Shown: in pieces, positions 29,082 to 37,563 of the stretch
Numbering within the stretch: position 1 is the first letter of the stretch
Layout: the number at the start of each line of letters is the position of its first letter
Assembly (NCBI RefSeq): GCF_017875645.1
Contig: NZ_JAGGMR010000001.1
Coordinates: 5,394,001 to 5,458,000 of the forward strand
DNA: 64,000 bases
Direction: 5' to 3'
From: Nocardia goodfellowii
Lineage (GTDB): Bacteria > Actinomycetota > Actinomycetes > Mycobacteriales > Mycobacteriaceae
Notes under the pieces: model-generated
Databases searched by the model: none
What the model was told of the DNA's origin: nothing
The model's input: the letters and a program-made list of their open reading frames with translations, nothing else
Translations under genes and position numbers: made by a program

Positions 29082-30436
29082 GCACCGCCGTGGACATCAA
29101 ATCGCGGATCGAGTCCGCGCCGATGCGGCCATTGCAGTACGCGGTGGTGACGGTGTGCGTGTTGCTGAACATGCTCGACGGGTTCGACGTGCTCGCGCTG
29201 GCGTTCAGCGCCTCCCACATCTCCGAGGAATGGTCGCTCAGCGGCGCGCAACTCGGAATCCTGCTCAGCGCGGCGCTGTTCGGGATGGCCGCCGGATCCA
29301 TCCTGGTCGCCCAAGTGGCCGATATCGCAGGCCGACGCCGCACGATCGTCGTCGCCGCGGTGGTCGTGGCCGCCGGGATGGCGCTGTCGGCGCTGGCGAC
29401 CGGTTTCGTGATGCTGCTCGTGGTCCGGGTCGTCACCGGCATCGCCATCGGCACGTTGCAGGCCTGCCTCAACGTCATGGTCGCCGAGTACTCCTCGGCC
29501 CGCCATCGTTCGATCGCGATCAGCTTCTATACCGCGGGCCAGCCGATCGGCGGCACCCTCGGCGGCATCGCCGCGGGAGTGCTGCTCGCGCACTTCGAAT
29601 GGCGCGCGGTGTTCGCGGCCGGTGCGATCGCCACGCTCTGCACGGCGCTGCTCGCGGCCGCGGTGCTGCCGGAATCGGTCGATTTCCTGCTGACCCGCCG
29701 CCCGCGCGACGCGCTCGCCCGCACGAACACGATCCTGTCCCGGTTGCGGCTACCCGAACTCACCGAACTGCCACCGGCGTCGAGCCGCAAGAACGCGGCA
29801 GCGGCACACTGGCGCGACATCACCACCGGCCCCACCTCGGTAACCACGCTGCTGCTGGGATTCAGTTTCTTCGTACTGATGGCCGGGTTCTATTTCGCCA
29901 ACTCCTGGACACCGAAACTGGTGACCAGCAGCGGGTTCAGCACCGCGGACGGGGTGCAGGCCGGGGTCTGTTTCAGCGCCGGCGGGATCGTGGGCGCGTT
30001 GGCGTTCGGTCCGCTGGCCATGCGTTTCGGTGTCCGCCCCGCACTGACCGCCCTGTTCGGTGTGGCGGGTTTCGCGTTCGCGCTCTACGCCCTGTCGATG
30101 GGGTCGTTGCCGACCGCGCTGATCGCGGCGGTCGTCCTGGGCATGGCGACCAGTGCCGTCATGGCCGGCATGTTCTCGATCGGTCCGATGTACTACAGCG
30201 CTTCGGCTCGGGCGACCGCCGTGGGCCTGATCATCGGCATCGGCCGCGTCGGCGCGATCTTCTCGCCCATCATCGCCGGCGCGCTCATCGACCTCGACTG
30301 GGCACCGAAAAGCCTCTACTTCCTGTTCTTCGTACCGCTGATCGCGGGCGCGGTAGCCGTCTACGCGCTGCGCGGCCGTCAGCCCGTACTCGCCGACAGC
30401 CGAGGCGCCGTCGATACCGCACCTCTCGCGCATTAA
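29078..30436 (+). CDS. MFS aromatic acid:H+ symporter-type transporter
   Basis: A 452-residue, 12-segment MFS protein. The first segment carries LNMLDGFDVLALAF with the Asp residues typical of aromatic acid:H+ symporters (AAHS family), then GSILVAQVADIAGRRRTIVV (signature loop 2-3) and the repeat in the second half. It should import the hydroxybenzoate used by this operon. The four-base overlap with the hydrolase gene indicates coupling. Confidence 0.9.
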   Translation: MSTAVDIKSRIESAPMRPLQYAVVTVCVLLNMLDGFDVLALAFSASHISEEWSLSGAQLGILLSAALFGMAAGSILVAQVADIAGRRRTIVVAAVVVAAGMALSALATGFVMLLVVRVVTGIAIGTLQACLNVMVAEYSSARHRSIAISFYTAGQPIGGTLGGIAAGVLLAHFEWRAVFAAGAIATLCTALLAAAVLPESVDFLLTRRPRDALARTNTILSRLRLPELTELPPASSRKNAAAAHWRDITTGPTSVTTLLLGFSFFVLMAGFYFANSWTPKLVTSSGFSTADGVQAGVCFSAGGIVGALAFGPLAMRFGVRPALTALFGVAGFAFALYALSMGSLPTALIAAVVLGMATSAVMAGMFSIGPMYYSASARATAVGLIIGIGRVGAIFSPIIAGALIDLDWAPKSLYFLFFVPLIAGAVAVYALRGRQPVLADSRGAVDTAPLAH

Positions 30437-30461
30437 CCCCATCCCGCACCGGAGGATTCAC

Positions 30462-31532
30462 ATGACCAGCAACAACACCACCCCGGACGCCAGCGCCGAA
30501 TTGGACCGTCTCTACGCCGATTTCGCGCGCAACTCGACCGCTCCGCTGTGGACCCAGACCGGCAACCTCATGCCGGAAAGTCCCGCACCCGCGGCGGTCC
30601 CGCACGTGTGGCAGTGGTCGGAACTGCTCGACATCGCCCGCCGCTCAGGCGAACTCGTCCCGGTCGGGCGCGGCGGTGAACGGCGTGCGATCGGTTTGGC
30701 CAACCCCGGCCTCGCACCCACTCCGTACGCCACCCCCACCCTGTGGTGCGCCATCCAGTGGCTCGGTCCTCGCGAAACCGCGCCCGAACATCGCCACGCC
30801 CAGAACGCTTTCCGTTTCGTCATCGAGGGCGAAGGGGTGTGGACGGTCGTCGACGGTGATCCGGTCGCCATGCGCCGCGGCGATCTGCTCATCACGCCGG
30901 GGTGGTGTTTCCACGGCCACCACAACCAGACCGATCAGCCGATGGCGTGGATCGACGGTCTCGATGTGCCGCTTGCCCATGACCTGGATCTGGGGTTCTT
31001 CGAATTCGGGCCCGACGCGGTCAGCGATGCCTCCACCCCCTCGGTGTCCCGGTCGGAGCGATTGTGGAGCCATCCCGGCCTCACCCCGCTCTCCGCGCCC
31101 GGCGCACGCGAGGCGACCCCGATCGCGGCCTACCGCTGGGAACACACCGACCGGGCGCTGCGCGAGCAGTTGCTGCTGCAGGACGAAGGGCATCCGGCAA
31201 CCCTCGAACCCGGGCACGCGGCGATCAAATACACCAATCCGACCACCGGCGGCGATGTGCTGCCGACCATCCGCTGCGAGTTCCATCGGCTGCGGGCGGC
31301 GGCCGAATCAGCGGTCCGCCGAGATGTCGGCTCCTCGATCTGGCAGGTGTTCAGCGGCAACGGGCAGGTCGTACTCGGCACCGAACAACGTGCGCTGGCC
31401 ACCGGAGACATTTTCGTGGTGCCGTCCTGGGTGCCGTGGTCGCTGCGGGCCGAGAGCGACCTCGACCTGTTCCGATTCTCCGACGCGCCGGTCGTCGAGC
31501 GATTGCGGTATCACCGGCCATCGAATAGGTGA
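30462..31532 (+). CDS. Gentisate 1,2-dioxygenase (bicupin)
   Basis: A 356-residue bicupin. The first cupin has iron ligands His110 and His112 (APEHRHAQNAFRFVIEG) and His151 or His153 (WCFHGHHN). The second cupin (SIWQVFSGNGQVVLGTEQRA) lacks a full ligand set, as usual in gentisate and related dioxygenases. It cleaves gentisate to maleylpyruvate with O2. Last gene of the operon. The shorter-than-usual tail is compatible with the family. Confidence 0.9.
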   Translation: MTSNNTTPDASAELDRLYADFARNSTAPLWTQTGNLMPESPAPAAVPHVWQWSELLDIARRSGELVPVGRGGERRAIGLANPGLAPTPYATPTLWCAIQWLGPRETAPEHRHAQNAFRFVIEGEGVWTVVDGDPVAMRRGDLLITPGWCFHGHHNQTDQPMAWIDGLDVPLAHDLDLGFFEFGPDAVSDASTPSVSRSERLWSHPGLTPLSAPGAREATPIAAYRWEHTDRALREQLLLQDEGHPATLEPGHAAIKYTNPTTGGDVLPTIRCEFHRLRAAAESAVRRDVGSSIWQVFSGNGQVVLGTEQRALATGDIFVVPSWVPWSLRAESDLDLFRFSDAPVVERLRYHRPSNR

Positions 31533-31553
31533 GCTTCCAACGGTACTGGCGGC

Positions 31554-32177
31554 TCAGGAGTGGTTCGCGCCCCCGAACGCTTTGAGGAACGTCGCGGCCG
31601 CGGCGTCTGTGCCCGTGCGGATTTCGGTGTCGGGAACCGCGCGGGTGCCGAGCCGGGATCGGCTGTCCAAGCCGCCGGTGAGCAGGGCGGTGAATTGGGT
31701 GGCGGCCATTTCGGGGTCGTCGATGTGGAGGCTGCCCGCCAGTGCGAGGCGGGCCAGCCGGTCGGCGAGCGCCTGGGTGACCCGGCGCGGGACCGCACCG
31801 ACGATGTCGAGCAGGTCGGGGAACTGCGCGGCTTCGGCGGCGACCAGGCGGCGCAGGACGCGCGATTCCTCGGCGCAATAACACCGGGCGAGTTGAAATC
31901 CGACCTCGCGCAGGGTCGCCGGGAGGTCGTCGTTGTCGACCAGGTGCTCGACCGCGGCGAGGTTGGCCGCGAGGGCGGTGTCGGACAGTGCCTGCACGAC
32001 TTGACGGAACAGCGTTTCCTTGTCGCCGAAGTGGTTGTAGACGGTGGCCTTGGCGACCTGCGCTTCGGCGGCGATCTCGTCGACTCGGGCCTGGGCGTAT
32101 CCCGAGCGTGCGAACACGGTGAATGCCGCCGTCAGCACGGCTTGCTGTTTGTCGATACGTCCGCGGGGCGCGCTCAT
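31554..32177 (-). CDS. TetR family transcriptional regulator
   Basis: A 207-residue TetR regulator. HTH at about 12-58 (VFARSGYAQARVDEIAAEAQ, KATVYNHFGDKETLFRQVVQ), with a C-terminal ligand/dimer domain. It diverges from the SDR at 32305; a perfect inverted repeat between the starts is its likely operator. It converges with gentisate dioxygenase, 21 bp away. Confidence 0.92.
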   Translation of the reverse strand: MSAPRGRIDKQQAVLTAAFTVFARSGYAQARVDEIAAEAQVAKATVYNHFGDKETLFRQVVQALSDTALAANLAAVEHLVDNDDLPATLREVGFQLARCYCAEESRVLRRLVAAEAAQFPDLLDIVGAVPRRVTQALADRLARLALAGSLHIDDPEMAATQFTALLTGGLDSRSRLGTRAVPDTEIRTGTDAAAATFLKAFGGANHS

Positions 32178-32233
32178 CGGTTCATCCTAAGGCCGATAGC
32201 AGACCTATTGAACACGCGGTCCTGTTTACTTGT

Positions 32234-32261
32234 ACTCACGAGTCTGTATAGACTCGTGAGT
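32234..32261. promoter_or_regulatory. Perfect 12-bp-arm inverted repeat, probable TetR operator
   Basis: ACTCACGAGTCT-GTAT-AGACTCGTGAGT (28 bp, both arms perfect) lies between the divergent TetR gene (start 32177) and SDR gene (start 32305). The length and symmetry are those of TetR-family operators. It could repress both genes at once. Confidence 0.8.
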
Positions 32262-32304
32262 CTAGTTAAGCAGACTGGTCAGTGTGTTCGTAGAGGAGAT
32301 TCGT

Positions 32305-33126
32305 GTGAAGACCGTGGTCATTTCCGGTGGGACCGATGGCATGGGTAAGGCGCTCGCGCTGACCTACCTCCGACGGGGCGACCAGGTGGTCGTCATCGGC
32401 ACCAACGCCGCGAAAGGGCAGGCGGTTCTCGACGCCGCCACCGAGCTCGATGCCCGCTCGCGCGTCGAGTTCATCCAGGCGGACTTGAGCTCGGTAGACC
32501 GGACTCAACGAGTGATCGACCGGATCACCGCGACGCATCACAGCGTGGACGCTCTCGTCCTGGGCGCGCGATACTTCCGTGCGACACGATCGGTCACCGC
32601 AGAGGGCTTTGAAGCCAACTTCGCGCTGTTCTATCTGAGCCGATACCTGCTCGGGCACGGCCTCGTCGCACAACTCGAGCAGGCCGACGCCCCGGTGATC
32701 CTCGACCTGTCCGGCCCCGGCGGCGACCTATCCCGAATCCGCTGGGACGACCTGCAATTCGCCCATGCCTACAACCCGGACGAGGTCATGGGCCAATGTG
32801 GCAAACTCAGCGACCTGCTCGCCGTAGCCTTCACCCGCCGCTACCCCCACACCCCCATCCGATACGTCCTCCTGCACCCCGGCCTCACCGCAACCGGTTT
32901 CACCGGCGAATACGACGCCGCCACAGCCGAATTGGTGGCCCGCATGCGCCAACAGGGCCAACCGGTCGAAGCCGCCCTGCACCGCATCCTCCGACACCTC
33001 GACCACCCGCCGGCCGCACCCCTTTCGGCGTTCATGCAAGACAACCCGGTCGACGTACACAGCGCACCATTCGACCCCGCGGCAGCCGACCGATTGTCCG
33101 CGCTAACCGCCGAACTCCTGCGCTGA
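32305..33126 (+). CDS. SDR-like NAD(P)-dependent reductase
   Basis: GTG 32305 was chosen over an earlier in-frame GTG because GAGGAG sits six bases upstream; this gives 273 residues. The Rossmann motif SGGTDGMG follows the first strand (KTVVISGGTDGMGKALAL). The usual NAG is replaced by LGARYF, and there is no clean Tyr-x3-Lys (MGQCGKLSDLL at that place), so it is an atypical SDR whose catalysis is uncertain. It is probably the target of the divergent TetR. Confidence 0.8.
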   Translation: MKTVVISGGTDGMGKALALTYLRRGDQVVVIGTNAAKGQAVLDAATELDARSRVEFIQADLSSVDRTQRVIDRITATHHSVDALVLGARYFRATRSVTAEGFEANFALFYLSRYLLGHGLVAQLEQADAPVILDLSGPGGDLSRIRWDDLQFAHAYNPDEVMGQCGKLSDLLAVAFTRRYPHTPIRYVLLHPGLTATGFTGEYDAATAELVARMRQQGQPVEAALHRILRHLDHPPAAPLSAFMQDNPVDVHSAPFDPAAADRLSALTAELLR

Positions 33127-33248
33127 GGCCACGGTCGCCCGGGTCGACTCACACCGCGCCACTCGGGCGCTCCTCGGCACTGTTGAGCGGCTATCACTAG
33201 ATCCCGCTGGCCGGAACCGAAGGGTGCACCAGAGCGACGCAGGGTTCA

Positions 33249-33794
33249 TCAGTCGAAATGCCAAACCCTGCCTGTGCCTGAATCAAGGTCCTGCTCTTCC
33301 TCGAGCTGCCTGTCGTTCTCGTCATTCCACGCTTGATGCGCTGGACTGATAAGCCGTACCTCGACGGCTTCGCCGTCGGTCGCTATCTTGATAGCGACTT
33401 GGCGGAGGTCCCAGCGCAACCCGCGGGTCGGCTTGGTCCACGCCCCTGTCGGCCGCTGCCCTACCGCCTCGAACACGCGCTGAGCGAGTTCCTCGAAGGC
33501 CTCCGACATCGCAGGTTCGACGCTCGGGTCATCCAGGACGACGTCGCTGGCGTAAAACCAGATCGCGTCCAGAGCGCGCGCGGCACCGTGTTGGCCGACG
33601 CGGTCGAGGAAGGCCGTCGCGTCGGTGCGGTTGATATCGAAATCGGTAGTGATCTTCGGGGCGAGCTGATCGATATCGCTCAGTTGCCAGCCGAGGCGTT
33701 CGGTGAAGCCGGGCAGGTCCTCGATGGTCCAGGTCCAATCGAACTCTGTGGCTACGCGTACCGCCTGGGTGGCGCGGTCTAGGTCTACTCGCAT
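33249..33794 (-). CDS. DUF6301-like protein, probable immunity-type protein
   Basis: A 181-residue soluble acidic protein starting MRVDLDRATQAVRVATEFDW and ending DSGTGRVWHFD. The WTWTIEDLPGFTERLGW region and overall size resemble the DUF6301 family seen in Nocardia near other immunity-type genes; I am not certain of the family name. A neighbour with an SMI1/KNR4 domain supports a toxin-immunity context. No toxin gene is adjacent. Confidence 0.6.
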   Translation of the reverse strand: MRVDLDRATQAVRVATEFDWTWTIEDLPGFTERLGWQLSDIDQLAPKITTDFDINRTDATAFLDRVGQHGAARALDAIWFYASDVVLDDPSVEPAMSEAFEELAQRVFEAVGQRPTGAWTKPTRGLRWDLRQVAIKIATDGEAVEVRLISPAHQAWNDENDRQLEEEQDLDSGTGRVWHFD

Positions 33795-33815
33795 CGGTCA
33801 GGGATTGCTTTCTCG

Positions 33816-34001
33816 TCAGGGTGGGGGTACCACGCGGTCGGGCACGAATCCCAGCCACGGCAGCGTGCACAACGCGATCGCGATCCCGAGCTGATCAGCC
33901 CGACCGCGGCCGCGCCAATCCCCATCCGCGAACACCCGCGTTGCCACGAACCTCGACCTCCGGCACCAATCAATAACGTTGCGAGCCAAGCCAACCAGCA
34001 A
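33816..34001 (-). pseudogene. Fragment of a small membrane-type protein (DUF6346-like), apparently decayed
   Basis: This frame has coding-like third positions and ends RADQLGIAIALCTLPWLGF, then a Pro-rich tail. A hydrophobic start-like segment (MIAGCWLAWLATLLIGA, from about 34012) is in another frame just upstream, which suggests a frameshift or a remnant of a longer protein. The arrangement beside a DUF6301-like gene fits a Nocardia immunity-type locus. Low certainty. Confidence 0.3.
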
Positions 34002-34139
34002 CCGGCGATCATCGCAGGCCGAACCCGCAATTCAGCCGCAGCCCACCGCGGCTACGCCATATCCGTTGTTTTTTCGGCGATTGCTACCGGAACCCCGAGT
34101 ACCGGCACGCGAAGGGGCGCGGTCGCGCACACACGCGGG

Positions 34140-35426
34140 TCAGCGGCCGCGCCGCGGTTTACTCAACAACGCACGGCCGCGTTCCGGGGTGAGGCTGTAC
34201 GCCACCACCGGGTCGGCAAGCAGCGCGACCGGAGCGATGTGGTCCGGAGTACGGGGCTGCCAATGCGGCATCGCCTCCCCGAGCGCGTGCCACAGCGCGG
34301 TGGGGTCGGAGCGGTGTTCAGCGAGCGCGTCTCGCACCGCGGTGTCGAAGGTTTGGTTTCCGTAGGAATGCCGATAGCCGGGCTGCCGCACCCGCGCTCG
34401 GTGCTCGTCGATGGCGCGTCCAATCTCTAACCCTTGGTCGTTCTGAGTCATTTCGAGGAGTTGGGCAACTTCGAGCTCGGAATACCCCGAGTGCTCATCG
34501 GCGGCGTGCCGCTGGGCGATGGCGAGGGCTTGGCGGTGTCCGGCGTGTGCGCGATCTGCCAGGTACTGAGCGGTCTCGAGCGCGGAGGCATACCAGGGTT
34601 CCTTATGTTCGTGGTGCAGGAACATGCACGGCAGGAAGTCTTCGGTGAACAGCGGACCGGGAAAGAATCCATCCGGGGCGGATTCCGGCGGCAGCAGATG
34701 CGAGAGCAGCCTGGAGGCCTCGTACGGGGAGGAGGTAGCGAGGAACATCTGGAGCTGGACTTGTAGAACTTTGGCACGTGGTCGGCCGAATTCTTGGGCT
34801 TTCGCCAAGTGCGCCATGGCGGTGTCGATGTCCCCGGAAAGAGCCTCGCCCCGAGCCTGTTCCACCACCAGATCCCAGCTGTCACGAGTCTTACCCATCG
34901 GCTGACGTAACTGATGAAAGCCTTGGTACAGCGATTCCATGAGGGCGGTGAAAGACGGGTAGCGCTGCGGGGACTCGGCCCAGGAAAACACGCTGTAGGC
35001 CGCCCACTCGCCGTTCCCGTCACGGTCGCCCGGGTCCAGGAACAGCACCCCGGCGTCGGCGTGCAGCGAGATCAGCAGCCCGCGATCGAACGGGTTCCCC
35101 GGCGCGCCGGTTGGCGGCTCGGCGATCAGATCGGCCCACGACTCCCAGTGCGGTTCGAGGTCACGCAGCCACCCCAGATTGGTGGTGTCCCGCATCTGCG
35201 ACACGAATTCCCCGGCATGGCGCCACCCGTCGGTGGTCAGCAGGAAGCCGCGATAGGAAGGCGGCAACCTCAGACCGAGACGCTGCTCGACCGCTTCGAT
35301 GTCGGCCTCGGCGGCCGGGGCGTATCCGAGCCAGCGCTGCCGCACGATCTCCGGCTCCAGCTCACCAGGAGCACTGCCGGCGATCTTTTCCTCGCTCCAT
35401 AGCTCCAACCACGCTCTCCAGTTCAT
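34140..35426 (-). CDS. SMI1/KNR4-domain protein (immunity-type)
   Basis: ATG 35426 (MNWRAWLELWSEEK) gives 428 residues. The SMI1/KNR4 fold is recognisable: WLGYAPAAEADIEAVEQRLG, LRLPPSYRGFLLTTDGW, SLHADAGVLFLDPGDRDGNG and WAAYSVFSWAESPQRYPSF. This superfamily includes immunity proteins for polymorphic toxins. A C-terminal region of about 220 residues is helical. It could be an orphan immunity gene protecting from toxins of related strains. Confidence 0.8.
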   Translation of the reverse strand: MNWRAWLELWSEEKIAGSAPGELEPEIVRQRWLGYAPAAEADIEAVEQRLGLRLPPSYRGFLLTTDGWRHAGEFVSQMRDTTNLGWLRDLEPHWESWADLIAEPPTGAPGNPFDRGLLISLHADAGVLFLDPGDRDGNGEWAAYSVFSWAESPQRYPSFTALMESLYQGFHQLRQPMGKTRDSWDLVVEQARGEALSGDIDTAMAHLAKAQEFGRPRAKVLQVQLQMFLATSSPYEASRLLSHLLPPESAPDGFFPGPLFTEDFLPCMFLHHEHKEPWYASALETAQYLADRAHAGHRQALAIAQRHAADEHSGYSELEVAQLLEMTQNDQGLEIGRAIDEHRARVRQPGYRHSYGNQTFDTAVRDALAEHRSDPTALWHALGEAMPHWQPRTPDHIAPVALLADPVVAYSLTPERGRALLSKPRRGR

Positions 35427-35573
35427 TCCGCGAACGCTACGAGCAGCCACCGACAATATGCGGGGCTGCCGATCTGGTGTGGCGTGGTGAGCCTTGAATC
35501 GATGTGCACGCGATCCATTTCAAAGGACGAATACCAGAGCCGTGGCGCAAAGCCCCACACCTCCGATGAACTG

Positions 35574-36071
35574 ATGTCTACTGGCGGCGTGTCGTTACTC
35601 GCCCAGTTCTTTTCCGCCGGAGCGCGATTCGCCAATCGACGTGGCATCTACGCGGGGCGCCGCTTCACCAAGGTGCACGTACGCTGCTATCGATGGTCGA
35701 ACGGCAGGATCGGCGGGCACATCCCTGGCCGACGCGACGCGCGCATTTTGCTGCTCGATCATGTCGGCGCGAAAAGCGGTGTGCGCCGGACCTCCCCGCT
35801 GGTCTACATCACCGACGGCGCGGTGACAGCAGTCGCGGCGTCCAAGGCCGGGCAACCGACCCATCCCGCCTGGCTGCACAACCTGCTCGCGCAACCGCAC
35901 ACCACCATCCAACTCGGCGCTCGATCGTGTCGAGTACGAGTTCGTCTCGCCAATGCTTCCGAGCGCGAACAGCTGTGGCGCCGGTTCGTGGAAACGGTCC
36001 CCGACTACAAGTTCTATCAACAGCACGGCGGGCCCCGGACTATCCCGATCGTGATCCTCGAGCCGCGGTAG
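35574..36071 (+). CDS. Deazaflavin (F420)-dependent nitroreductase-family protein
   Basis: ATG 35574 gives 165 residues. Ddn-family core: ARILLLDHVGAKSGVRRTSP, then VVTAVAASKAGQ-like strand and GQPTHPAWLHNLLAQPHTTI, ending PDYKFYQQHGGPRTIPIVIL. It is the third member of this family in the window and is more like the one at 25356 than the one at 18174. Its 3' end overlaps the tail of a frameshifted gene on the other strand by 32 bp. Confidence 0.85.
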   Translation: MSTGGVSLLAQFFSAGARFANRRGIYAGRRFTKVHVRCYRWSNGRIGGHIPGRRDARILLLDHVGAKSGVRRTSPLVYITDGAVTAVAASKAGQPTHPAWLHNLLAQPHTTIQLGARSCRVRVRLANASEREQLWRRFVETVPDYKFYQQHGGPRTIPIVILEPR

Positions 36072-36433
36072 GGATCGAATGCTCTTGGGCCGCAACGACG
36101 GTGGGATTCGCGGTGGCCAGTGCCGCCGCGATCGACATGCCTGTACGGTCGGCCAGAATCAGGCGTTGGCGAACGGCGGCCGGTGTGCGGGGGCCGATAG
36201 CCCGGCCCGGTGCCGCAGCATCCGCCGTGGAAGTGGAGCCCGGAGTCGAGGACCGCCGCGAGCGCGCGCCAGCCAGCCCGGTCGACTCGCCTGGGCACCT
36301 CCAGGTGCGGGCCGGCGTCGATGAGTTCGGCATGGCAGCGCAGGCAGTGGTTGGGACCGTGGGCGATCGGATGTTTGTAGGAGACCCGGCAGGCCGAGCA
36401 CACGGAGTGGGTCCGGCTGGGGTAGACGCACAT
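36040..36433 (-). pseudogene. Zinc-ribbon-like small protein, frameshifted in a 5-base homopolymer
   Basis: From ATG 36433: CSACRVSYKHPIAHGPNHCLRC forms CxxC-15-CxxC, a zinc ribbon, followed by VPRRVDRAGWRALAAVLDSG and HFHGGCCGTGPGYR. After this the frame goes to Pro/Arg-rich nonsense, whereas the neighbouring frame continues as RTPAAVRQRLILADRTGMSI. Homologues of this actinobacterial small-protein family read CCG-G-P-G-[YW]RPRT and onward. The shift maps to the five-base run at 36189-36193: one extra base. Either a real mutation or a sequencing error. Function unknown. Confidence 0.7.
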
Positions 36434-36518
36434 GGGGGCAGCGTAGGGCCGGACAGTCCGTGGCGTCGATCGATTATTTCCCCGCAGCTGTTGGGGCGCT
36501 ACGGGATTGGGCGCGGCG

Positions 36519-36923
36519 CTAGTTCGCGTCCCGCTCCCGCTTGATCTTGCGCCAGCCGCCCGCGCGGTTGTTGGCGATGATCTGCTCGAACATGGCGGTG
36601 AGTGCGGGGGCGTTGATCTTCTCCCCTTCTCGGAACGCGACGGTCCTGGCGGTTTTGTTGTCGTGGCCGGCGGTGATGATGCCTTCGGGATCGGGCACGA
36701 TCGCACCGTCGTAGAGGAAGACGTTGACGTGGGTTTTGGCCGCGAGCAGGGCGCAGATATTGCCGTCGAGGACGAAATACGGCTGTCTGGTGCGTTTGAT
36801 GGTCTCCACGACCGCGGGGTCGGCGGCGTGGACGAGCGCGCGGACTTCGTGGCAGATGGCTTGCTGCCACTCGGGCAGCGCGTCGATGTAGGCGTCGACG
36901 CGGGGATCGGCGAGATATGTCAT
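36519..36923 (-). CDS. DUF1801 (YdhG-like) family protein
   Basis: A 134-residue protein from ATG 36923. MTYLADPRVDAYIDALPEWQ, then LVHAADPAVVETIKRTRQPY, and the C-terminal TVAFREGEKINAPALTAMFE with a basic tail KIKRERDAN match DUF1801, a cytosolic family of unclear function. Single gene with 128 bp to the tautomerase-like gene upstream of it on the same strand. Confidence 0.85.
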   Translation of the reverse strand: MTYLADPRVDAYIDALPEWQQAICHEVRALVHAADPAVVETIKRTRQPYFVLDGNICALLAAKTHVNVFLYDGAIVPDPEGIITAGHDNKTARTVAFREGEKINAPALTAMFEQIIANNRAGGWRKIKRERDAN

Positions 36924-37051
36924 GGGGCCCTTCGGTGCCGGAGGTCGGCGGTCTACCCCAGTCTGGCGTCCGAACCTGAGCCGGGCCGGACAGACACGCG
37001 GAAGTCGGCGCCAGGGGTGGGCGGACGCCGGATGCCCGCCCACGCTAGGCC

Positions 37052-37483
37052 CTAGCTGGAGACCAAGGAGACGATGTCCTCGATCCGCACGATCTCCCCG
37101 CGCGCTCCCCAGTTGCCTTCGGGGATCTCGTTGATATGCACCCACGCGGTGGCGGCCTCGGCGAACCGCGCCGGGTCCTCGTCGGCATCGGCCAGGACGC
37201 GGGTGACTCGGCGCACGATGTCGCCGCGCTTCTCGTCGTTCATCGATCCGGCCGGAACCCCTACGCGCACGACGTATTTCGGCTTCTCACCGGCGGGGAG
37301 CCGACGTCCGCCGACGAACCAGGCGTCGATCTCGTTGACCACCAGCCAGGAAATGGAGCGCGCCGCTTCGGTGTCGGGCGCGCCTTCCGCGAGCATCACC
37401 TCCGACACCAGCCGGCCGCCGATCTCCTCGCGGCGGTCTTGGTCGAGCGAGCCCTTGGGAACGAACAATTCCACGAACGGCAT
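37052..37483 (-). CDS. Tautomerase-family protein
   Basis: A 143-residue protein starting MPFVELFVPKGSL, which gives the N-terminal catalytic Pro (after Met removal) of the 4-oxalocrotonate tautomerase/MIF superfamily, with a beta-alpha-beta pattern repeated (SISWLVVNEID, KPKYVVRVGVPAGSMNDEKR). At 143 residues it is a tandem, two-module tautomerase. It diverges from the HxlR regulator and is its probable target. Confidence 0.75.
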   Translation of the reverse strand: MPFVELFVPKGSLDQDRREEIGGRLVSEVMLAEGAPDTEAARSISWLVVNEIDAWFVGGRRLPAGEKPKYVVRVGVPAGSMNDEKRGDIVRRVTRVLADADEDPARFAEAATAWVHINEIPEGNWGARGEIVRIEDIVSLVSS

Positions 37484-37497
37484 CAGTTAGTCCTTTC

Positions 37498-37539
37498 ATT
37501 GAACTCTGTCGCCCACAACGTATACCTGCTGAGTTCAAT
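37498..37539. promoter_or_regulatory. Inverted repeat between tautomerase and HxlR genes
   Basis: Perfect 9-bp arms ATTGAACTC (37498-37506) and GAGTTCAAT (37531-37539), separated by 24 bp, lie in the 80-bp gap between the divergent starts. This is consistent with two HxlR half-site pairs controlling both genes. Regulator assignment is inference. Confidence 0.55.
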
Positions 37540-37563
37540 CAATCAACCCTCTATACTTGATGC

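Noticed and set aside
33785..34030. The 81-codon frame as a gene
   Set aside because: Only its first 25 residues look hydrophobic and real; the rest is Cys/Arg/Ser-rich out-of-frame sequence. Treated as part of a decayed gene.
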